Positions 56,749 to 64,000 of a stretch of DNA of 64,000 nucleotides are shown here, piece by piece. Position 1 is the stretch's first letter. The number at the start of each line of letters is the position of its first letter. Source of the DNA: Tilletiopsis washingtonensis (lineage: Eukaryota > Basidiomycota > Exobasidiomycetes > Entylomatales). The stretch covers positions 165,760-229,759 of the forward strand of contig NW_020312006.1 in NCBI RefSeq assembly GCF_003144115.1, given 5' to 3'. Below the pieces are notes generated by a model. That model saw nothing but the letters and a program-made list of their open reading frames with translations, had not been told where the DNA came from and did not search any database. The position numbers and the translations under genes are program-made.

Positions 56749-59700
56749 CTAGAACACAGTGTCGCTGGATGGACCCGGCGCATCACTGCTCCAGCCCGAG
56801 CCGCACACGAGCTGCACGCGGCCATCTGCGGCGCGCGCCACGACGACCGAGGCGCCACTGTCGCCCCTGCGGTGGCGCATGCTGCGCCGCAGCGGCAGCG
56901 GCGCCGGCGCCGCGGCGCGCACGGAGTGCTCGTCGTCCTCGGTGAGAGCAGAGGAGGAGGTGTCGACGGTCAGGCTTGCGTCGAGCTGCTGTGACACGGC
57001 CGGACGCTGCAGCTGAAGGACAGGCTTGGTGGGGCTGGAGGCGGAGAAGCGCACAAGATCGATGCTGTCGTCGGGCAGAGCCTCCGAGTCGTACTCGGAC
57101 TCCTCGTTGTAGCATCTCGAGGGCGAAGCCGAGTTGTCCTCCGGCACGCCGACGCTGTGCGAGGCAAAGTCGCCGCGCGAAAACGTCTTCTTGAGCGGCG
57201 AAGAAGCGGTGGAGCGAGGAGGCTTGAGGGGCGAAGACCGGACTGAACGGGGTGCAGCAGCAGCTGCTGCTGCTGCTGCCTTGAGGGGAGAGGAGAGGGC
57301 AGAACGAGGCTTGAGAGGAGACGACGAACGAGGAATGTTGCTGCTTGCGCTTGCGACGGGAGCGAGCGGCGTGCGAAGAGGCGTGGGCCGTGCCGACGTG
57401 CGCGTGGAGCGACGAGGGGAGGAGGCTGCACTGTTGTCGCTGTTGCGAGAGGGAGTTTGGGGGGCGCCACGACGCACTGAACGCGCGGCGGGCGAGGCAG
57501 CGGCAGAGACGACTGCGCTGCCGGGCATGCTGGAGGACACAGCGTCGGCGGCGGCGTCGTCGAGCTGCGGCACACTGCACTCGGACGCTTGCGAGGCGCC
57601 GCGCAGCTCCGGCGCAACGGTGGCTTGTGGCGCGCAGGCGCACAGCTCAGCGATCGACTCGGCGGCAGCGAGCAGCGACGGCTGCTCAGCGGCGAGAGGC
57701 ATAGGCTGCGGCGATGCGGGCGGCAGCGCTTGCTGCTCGGCGCTCCCGTACGAAGGCGTCTCGTCGGTGGCCGCCTGCTCCGCCTCGGGCGTGCCGAGCT
57801 CCTCGACTGTGGGCGTTGGAGCTTCCTCGGCTGCCTCGAGCTTCTCTGCTGCCACGAGGGCGACGACGACGGTCTGCGGAGGAGGCTCCTCGATGTCTGC
57901 GTCCGCCGCGTCCGTCTCTTGCTCCTCGAGCGTGGCCGGCGCAGGCGAGGCAGCGTCATCGAGTGCGTCCGTCGCCATCGGTGCGCCCACCTCCTGCGAC
58001 ACAGCGGCAAGGCCGAGCGGCTCGTTGACTTGCTCGTGCGCAGGTGCGGCGTCGACACCAAGCTCATGAGGCTCCTCAGTGGCAAGCGTCTCAAGCTCTG
58101 GCTGCCGCTCGCTCTCGGGCTCGACGAGCGTGGCGAAGTGCACCTCTGCCTCCTGCGGCTGCATTTGCTCAGCTAGCGCCTCGACGAGGGGCTCGAGCTG
58201 CTGCTGCTCCTCGACCACAGCTGGCGCTGCGATCTCGGCCTCGAGCTCAAGTGCCTGCTGCGGCGGCGTCATCGGCTCCTCTTTGCTCTCGGCGGCGCTC
58301 TCTGACGCATCGAGCTGCTGCTGCGTCTCAAGGCCAGGCAGAGGCACCTCTTGCGCACTCTCGCCGAGCGCCTCGACGAGCGTGCGGCGCAGCTCGCGCA
58401 GCTCGCTCGACGTCGGCGACGGCTGAGCGCTGGCGGCGCTTGCGCTGGCAGACGGCGGAGACGCCATGCCTGCGTCGCCGGACGCGACGATGAAGGCGGC
58501 GCTTGTGTCGTAGGCGGCATCCGAGGCCGCAGCGGAGTCGCCAGATGCTGCGGCCACGACGAGGGGCGTTGCTTGAGGCGTCTCGACTGCGCAAGTTGAG
58601 GCCTCGAGCGTCGGCTCCTGCCTCTGCACGAGCTCAGGCTGCTTCTGCTCCTCGGCGCCGGCAGCGCTCGGTGCCCTCGCCGCCGCCGTCTTTTGCTCCG
58701 CGAGCGCCGAGGCGCGCTTGGCCACGGCCGCCGACGGTGCCGCAGGCTTGGCCTTCGATGGCGCTGCCTTCTCGCTCGTCTTGCCAGCTGCTGCCGCCGC
58801 AGCCTTTGCCGCGCCCACCTTGCCCGATGCCGGACGCGTGGGCATGAAGCGCGCCGCGGGCGCACGCTGCGTCGTCGTTGCCGCTGCGGCGACGGCGGCG
58901 GCGGCGGCGGCGGCGGCGCAAGCGGGCTTGGAGGCATCGATGCAAGCCTTGCTGCTTGCGGCGGCGGCGCGGGCACTCGCGGACGCATGACTGCCCGAGA
59001 CGACACGCGAGCCGACGGGCCGCACCGGCGGCTTGGCGGGCACTGTGCGCGCTGAAGCAGAGGTGCCGGCAGCAGCAGCTGTGGAAGCACCACCACTGCC
59101 CGGCTGCTGCCGCCCAGACGGCGCAGACTTGGCGCTGGCGTCGCCCGTCGACTTGACACTTGCGCTCGGTGCCGCCGCGGCGCGAGGTGCACTTGTCGAG
59201 GCGGCCAGCTTGGCGCCGAGAGGGCCTGGCGCGGGGCGACTCTTGAGCGCCGCCGAGCTTGCCACGGCGACCTTGGCCATGGCGTTGGCGAGCGGTGGCT
59301 TGCTCAGCGGCTTCGTGTGTGGCGCCGCCGGCTTGGTGCTCGAGACACTGGCCACGCGAGAGCCCGCCGCCTTGCCGAGGCTCGCAGGCTTGACGCCCCG
59401 CGCAATCAGTGCCGCCGAGGGCCCCACCAGCTGCTTCTTGCCCGCCAGCGCCTTTGTCGTCGAGCTGGCCACCTTGCCGCCGCCGCCACCGCCAGGCTTG
59501 GCACTCGAGACGCTCGCCTTCTTATGGCTGCTGCTCGTCGGAGCGCTGCGGGCACCGGCGTCGCTCGAGGGCTTGCTGGCGGGCACAGCCACGCTGCTCG
59601 ACAAGGGCGCCGCCGCCTTGGACGTCGGGCGGAAAGGTGCCGTCGCGGCGGCCGCTGCAGCAGCGCTCGTCGCCTCGCTCGAGGGCGCAGCCGCTGGCTC

Positions 59701-61750
59701 CTCGGGCGCAGCCAGTACCTCGATGACGACCGCGGGTGGGGTGGTCACTTGCGCACTTGCGGGCTTGACTGGCTCCTCGCCGAGCATCGGCGTCTCCTTG
59801 ACCGCGCGCGTGGTCGCCATGGCAGGGGCCGTGCCGTCGAGGCGCGGCGGAGCAGTGGGCGACGCTTGCTCGCTGAGGCTTTCGAGATGGCCTCCTGCTG
59901 CTGATGCTGATGCACTGAGTGCCAGCGCACCCGCGCTCTTCGGCAGCGTCTTGACGACGCGACTGGCGCTCGGCTGTCTCGAGAGTGTCGGCGCAGGCGC
60001 CGCAAGTGCAGGCGCCACGTGGACGCGCGAAGCCTTGACGGTGACACGCCGAGCTCCTCCTCCTGCGCCGCCGGCGCCCGTGCTTGCCGACAGAGAAGCG
60101 GCAGGAGCAGCAGCAGGAGCAGCAGCAGCAGCAGCAGCAGCACGATCAGGAGAGGCGTGGGCACTCTGACTGTGCGATGCCGATGCCTCGACTCGCTCGC
60201 GCTGCGCTTGCTCGTGCACGAGGGCATGCAGACGCTCAGCGACCAGATCACTGGGCGCCGCCGCCGTCGCTGCGAGCGTGGCGTGGTGGTGCACTTCTGC
60301 AGCACGCAAAGTGCTGCTACTGCTGTTGCCGCGCTGATGCTGCGCATCCTCTCCCGACGCACTTCTCTGCCCCTCGTGTCTCTCGCGCTGCTCCCGCTCG
60401 CGCACGTGTTCCGGCGCCGGCGGCGCCGCCGCCTCGAGTGGCGCGCAGGGCTGCGTCCTGCCGCTGCGACTTCTCTCGCGCGTGTGCTGCTGCTGTGCCG
60501 CCGCCTCGGCAGAGGCCGCCTTGGGCGCGCTCTCGGCGCGTGCGTGCGGCTTGTTGAACGCCTGTGCGTACGCCGAAAAGAGGGCCGAACTGGCGCCGCC
60601 GACGCCCGAGGTGCTCGAGGAGCTGCTCTTGGCCAGCAGCGCAAACGGCACAGCAGCCGCGTAGCCGTGCGATGCGGAAAAGTCGGCCACCCCACGCGGC
60701 AGCGCACCCGAGCTTGAACTTGATGCCGCCGCGCCAAGCGCCGCATGCGAAGACGCCGATCTCGCAAAGGCCTCCTTGGCAAGCAGCTGCACGGGCTGTA
60801 CGCGCAGCGCAAACGGCGCCGCGAGAGCCGCAGGAGCGGCAGCAGGCAGCATCATGGCCGCCGCACTACTGGCGCCTTGTGCCCAGTTCGGCGGCGGCGG
60901 CGGCGCACTTGCCTTCTGTGCGCGCATGGCGGCCAGCTGCGCCGCCAGTGCGGAGCGCTTCGGCGAGTCGAGCGAGTCGCCTTGCTGCTGCGGCGGCGGC
61001 TGCGCAGCTTCGCGCTGGCGCACGCCACGAGACTCGCCTTGGCGCGCAGGTGCGAGGGCCTCGAGGGCGTCGACTGCAGCGACGGGCGGCGGCGCTCGCA
61101 CGGCACCCGTCTTGGGCAGTGCCAAGTAGCGACGAATGGTAGGCGTGAAGGCGGCTGTGAAGCTGGGGAAGTTGCGATGGTCCGTCCGTGTCAGCCCCCA
61201 CGCCCCCCCACTTCACTCTCTTTCTCGTGCGCAAACTCACAGCTCCACCCTCTCCGGCCACTTGTCCATGTAGGCGCCAAACAGTCTCTTGCTCAGCTGT
61301 CGCACCTCGGGATTCGAGTCGGTGGCGCCATGCCTGACGATCGTCTCTACATCGGCACTGCGCCTGTGGATGCGCGCCTTCTCGCTCGTCTCGACGAGCA
61401 CGGCGGCACACTCGACGCTCGCGGAGCGCAGCGCGGGCGCCTTGTCCCTGCATGCCTCGCGCAGCAAGGGCAGCAGCGAGGCAAGGCGACAATGCTTGGC
61501 GATGAGCAGCAGCGTCTTGCGCGCCCGCGTCATGGCCACCTTGTTCTGCCGCGCACAGAGCAGCAGCAGCGCAGGCACAAACGAGGGCACGAGCGCGTCG
61601 AAGCGCTCGCCGAGGCGCGGCGCGATGCTGTTGAGCACGTCGGACGCCGTGCCCGAGAGACGAGTGCGGTCGGAGAGCAGCTATGCGGAAAAAGCGCGCC
61701 CCCGACAAGTGCGTCAGCTCTGAGGCAAAAGGCCCACAAACTGACCGCCT

Positions 61751-61804
<54 letters not shown>

Positions 61805-62520
61805 CCCCGCCGCCTCCAGAAAACACAAGAAGTAGATGGGCCACGCGAAGGGGAGAGGGGCATCGCTTCGACATCTCTCTCTGCATGCATGCCCAGGGCG
61901 GTGGCGGCAGCGAAGATTGTGTTTGCGCGCCCGTACATCGCTACTCCTTCGACGGGCTTCTCACTTTGCTTGCCTGCCCCCTGCACAAACTGGCCCCATC
62001 ATGCTCGGCTTCTCCATACGTGTGCCCCCCCCCCCCCCAACTGCCTCAACTGCCGCCTCGCGCGCGTCACTGACGCTGCCCTTTCCCTTGCCCGCGCGCC
62101 TCGGGGTCATCCATTCATCTTGCCACTGTTTGGCCATTCTCTCTCCCACGCCACTCCGTTGCCCCCTCGCGCTGCCGCACTCTTCTCTCTCACGCCCGCG
62201 AGACTCACCGAGGTGCAAACGACGGCGCCGAGGCCCTTGAGCAGCGGCACATACTCGTCATACTTGTACGCGCCGCCCTTGGTGAGCGCCTCGAGGCGCA
62301 GCAGGGCGCGCTCGAGGCGCTGCCACGAGTCTTCGCTCTCGGGCTCGGCGAGCTGCTCGGCGAGCGCGGCAAAGTGCTCGGCGAGCGCGGCGGCACTGGC
62401 AACCTGTGTGCGGGGAATGTGCGGGGGGTAAGCGAGATCTTAGCAAGGGGGAGGGAAATGAACAGGCAAGGATGCCAGGAGGACACGCACAGCAATGCGC
62501 TCCTCGGGCTTGGCCGGCAT
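56749..62520 (-). CDS. CLASP-family microtubule-stabilising protein (Cls1/Stu1-like), 1692 aa
   Basis: Four exons on the minus strand: 62520-62491, 62403-62209, 61680-61241, 61162-56749 (1693 codons). CLASPs bind microtubule lattice and plus ends, promote rescue and are required for spindle function. One CLASP_N/TOG region spans about residues 1-235: WQRLERALLRLEALTKGG; LLSDRTRLSGTASDVLNSIA; LVPSFVPALLLLCARQNK; ARKTLLLIAKHCRLASLLP; ALRSASVECAAVLVE. The remaining ~1450 residues are disordered, Ala/Ser/Pro/Lys-rich, unusually long and uninterrupted by introns. Near the C-terminus, SSNIPRSSS (about residue 1496) fits the SxIP EB1-binding motif in a basic, Ser-rich setting. Four S-P-L-K repeats follow at about 1500-1550, plausible CDK sites. 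Whether a second TOG exists in the Ala/Ser-rich part cannot be seen. Intron 2 is 528 nt and contains a 50-nt C run (G run in the transcript). Confidence 0.83.
61752..61801. repeat. C50 homopolymer inside an intron of the CLASP gene
   Basis: Fifty consecutive C on the + strand, followed by T and six more C. The host gene is transcribed from the minus strand, so its pre-mRNA would carry about 50 G. The exact length may not be reliable in an assembly. Confidence 0.9.
62025..62038. repeat. C14 homopolymer in the same CLASP intron
   Basis: Fourteen consecutive C about 220 bp from the C50 run and within the same 528-nt intron. Confidence 0.85.
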
Positions 62521-63127
62521 CGCGGGCAGCGCAGCACGGGAGGGAGAAGGCGGACGCCGCTCTGGGCGCGTGCGTGCGCGGGACGTGGAGGCTTGAGGCA
62601 GCCGGACGAAGCTGTAGAATGGAGCTTGAGGACAGGGAAGAGGTGCTCCGATCCGCAAGACGGAAGGCGCCGAGAGGGAAAGACAGAGTCGACAGAAAGA
62701 GGTGGATGTGCAGATGCCCTTGATGAGTCGAGTCTTGCGAGACGATGATGGAGGAGGAGATGCAGCGAGCTGAGCTCGCCCCCCGTGCGAGCGCAACAGC
62801 CGCGGGCGGCGCGCGGCGGCGGCGGAGAGCGAGAGCAACACGCCTCGCGCGCGCGCGCGCCGTGCCGCATACACGCGCGTCATCTCACGTGACGGCACAG
62901 CGTGGGAACGGGCAACGTCGTCCAGGCGTCGTCCCGGCCGTCGCCGTCGGCGCCGCGATGGCGCGAAGCTCGGCGCTCGCCCTCGGCGCGGCTGTGCGTG
63001 CGCTGCGCTGGCCGCGGCGCCGCCTCGCTCGCAGTCGGCGCCGCGCAGCACCAGCGCTTTCAGCCATCGCGCGCATCCTTGCCCTCTCCCTCACCACCAC
63101 CTCATCTCCCTTGCCATCTGCCAGCCA
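62521..63127. promoter_or_regulatory. Divergent promoter region between CLASP and ATP16
   Basis: 607 bp between start codons on opposite strands. It contains a (CG)n-like stretch near 62850. No factor site is claimed. Confidence 0.5.
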
Positions 63128-64000
63128 ATGTTCGCCCGCGCCCTCCCCGCTCTGCGCGCCGCCGCCGCGCGTCCCTCGATGGCGCGCGCCGCCGTGCCCT
63201 CGCTTGCGCGCCGTGGCTATGCCGAGGCGGTGAGCGACAAGCTGACGCTGCAGCTCATCCTGCCGCATGCGGTGAGTGTGCGCGAGTTGGTTTGTTTGCG
63301 TCGGTGCAAGAGGAGGAGGGAAGAGAGGAGCGCTGGGAAGCGGTAGTGGGCAGAGGGCGGCGCAGAGGGCGGGCGCAAGAGCAGCAAAGAGGAAGAAGGG
63401 TGGTGCACAGCTGATACAACTGACGACTGACGCCGGCACTCGATGCTTCCACCAGGCCCTCTACCAGGGCGAGGCGACGCAGGTCAACATTGCGGCCGTG
63501 TCGGGCGACATGGGTGTGCTTGCCGGTGCGTCATCAGCTGTGTTTCTCATTCTCTCTACATTGCTAGTAGGAGACGAGTGTGACGGAACTGACGTGTCTT
63601 CTTTTCACTTCGTGCCCTCTCTCTTTTCCTCTCCATCTTTACCCTCTACTCTCAAACTCGTGCCCTTCTCGCTTGGCGCCTCTCGCTTCGCTTTTGCTCG
63701 ACTCAATCGTGGGGCTACCTCAACCGTGGCTGCTCATCCTCTCGTTCGCCCCGCGCACTGCCGCACGACTCTCCACCCCTACACTCCCTTTTTCCTACGC
63801 GCCGCCGCCCGATGCGATGGCGTCGTCGGCGTCCGATGATGTTCGCGCCGCCAAAAAAAAAACACACACACAACAGCCCACGTGCCGTCCGTGGAGCAGC
63901 TGGCGCCCGGCCTGCTCGAGGTCATCGAGGCGAGCGGCACGAAGCGCTGGTTTGGTGAGTTTCCGAGTCTCCGAGTGCCGAGTCCGAGTGCCGAGTCCGA
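63128..64000 (+). CDS. ATP16: F1F0-ATP synthase delta subunit (F1 central stalk), 3' truncated by window
   Basis: Exons visible: 63128-63271, 63456-63525, 63877-63954; a further intron begins at 63955 and runs off the window. The 97 residues seen correspond to the N-terminal half of the mitochondrial delta (bacterial epsilon) subunit, which with gamma and epsilon forms the rotor stalk of ATP synthase. The presequence MFARALPALRAAAARPSMAR ends near RRGYAEA. Conserved positions follow: DKLTLQLILPHA, LYQGEATQVNIAAVSGDMGV, then AHVPSVEQLAPGLLEVIEAS and KRWF, as in yeast Atp16. Introns are long for this window (184 and 351 nt). The second ends after an A-run/CA-repeat (63853-63872) directly before the acceptor. 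Confidence 0.92.
63853..63872. repeat. A-run plus CA repeat next to a 3' splice site
   Basis: A run of A followed by a CA repeat leads directly into the CAG acceptor (63874-63876) of an ATP16 intron. A purine-containing tract in place of the usual pyrimidine tract is unusual. Confidence 0.7.

Noticed and set aside
59033-60169. 378-codon open frame on the plus strand within the CLASP gene
   Set aside because: Ala/Ser-rich antisense shadow of a low-complexity coding exon; no domain, no own promoter space.
1-64000. CRISPR arrays, bacterial operons, phage or transposon genes, secondary-metabolite cluster
   Set aside because: No spaced direct repeats, no transposase, integrase or reverse transcriptase motifs, no polyketide or peptide synthetase domains. 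All supported genes are spliced eukaryotic units of mixed housekeeping function.

Overview
The window looks like nuclear DNA of an intron-rich, GC-rich fungus, most likely a basidiomycete. It holds eukaryotic single-gene transcription units, no operons, and very regular short introns (about 45-75 nt). Donors are GTGAGT/GTGCGT and a CTGAC-type branch point lies just before the CAG acceptor. Third codon positions are strongly G/C. I cannot fix the genus. The intron density argues against smut fungi of the Ustilago type and would fit, for example, Pucciniomycotina or Exobasidiomycetes; this is inference.

I support 18 protein genes, each rebuilt exon by exon. Every complete model sums to a whole number of codons. 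Left part: 3' end of NAA50 (+); a GYF-domain protein (-); a cysteine-rich secreted protein (-); a stomatin-like SPFH protein (+); a Ulp1-type SUMO protease (+); an 18-exon glutathione-independent formaldehyde dehydrogenase-like zinc dehydrogenase (-); a Cid1/Trf4-like terminal nucleotidyltransferase (-); the TruD-family pseudouridine synthase Pus7 (+); and a Yippee zinc protein (-).

Middle: a roughly 5.5-kb block without a gene; a 478-aa unknown protein ending in a PP1-docking motif (+); a coiled-coil protein with a duplicated motif (-); a second block of about 4.3 kb without a gene; a Pps1-type dual-specificity phosphatase with a dead and a live phosphatase domain (+); and mitochondrial biotin synthase BIO2 (+). 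Right part: a small secreted or ER protein (-); a third gene-free block of about 3.5 kb; a cytochrome b5-domain protein (-); an ER membrane J-protein (Erj5-like, +); a CLASP microtubule regulator (-); and the 5' part of the F1-ATPase delta subunit ATP16 (+), cut by the window end.

The genes are mostly unrelated housekeeping functions: N-terminal acetylation, SUMO cycling, RNA modification and tailing, biotin synthesis, oxidative phosphorylation, microtubules and ER folding. They share only divergent promoters (TUT/PUS7, b5/ERJ5, CLASP/ATP16) and convergent ends (NAA50/GYF, ULP1/FDH, the unknown gene/coiled-coil gene). I see no mobile element, CRISPR array, rRNA or tRNA, and no biosynthetic cluster or defence system. 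The unusual material is architectural: a 7-nt microexon, a 17-intron small gene, a likely GC-AG intron, a 50-base C homopolymer in an intron, RGG insertions in Pus7, and short linear motifs (SxIP, SIM, RVxF).
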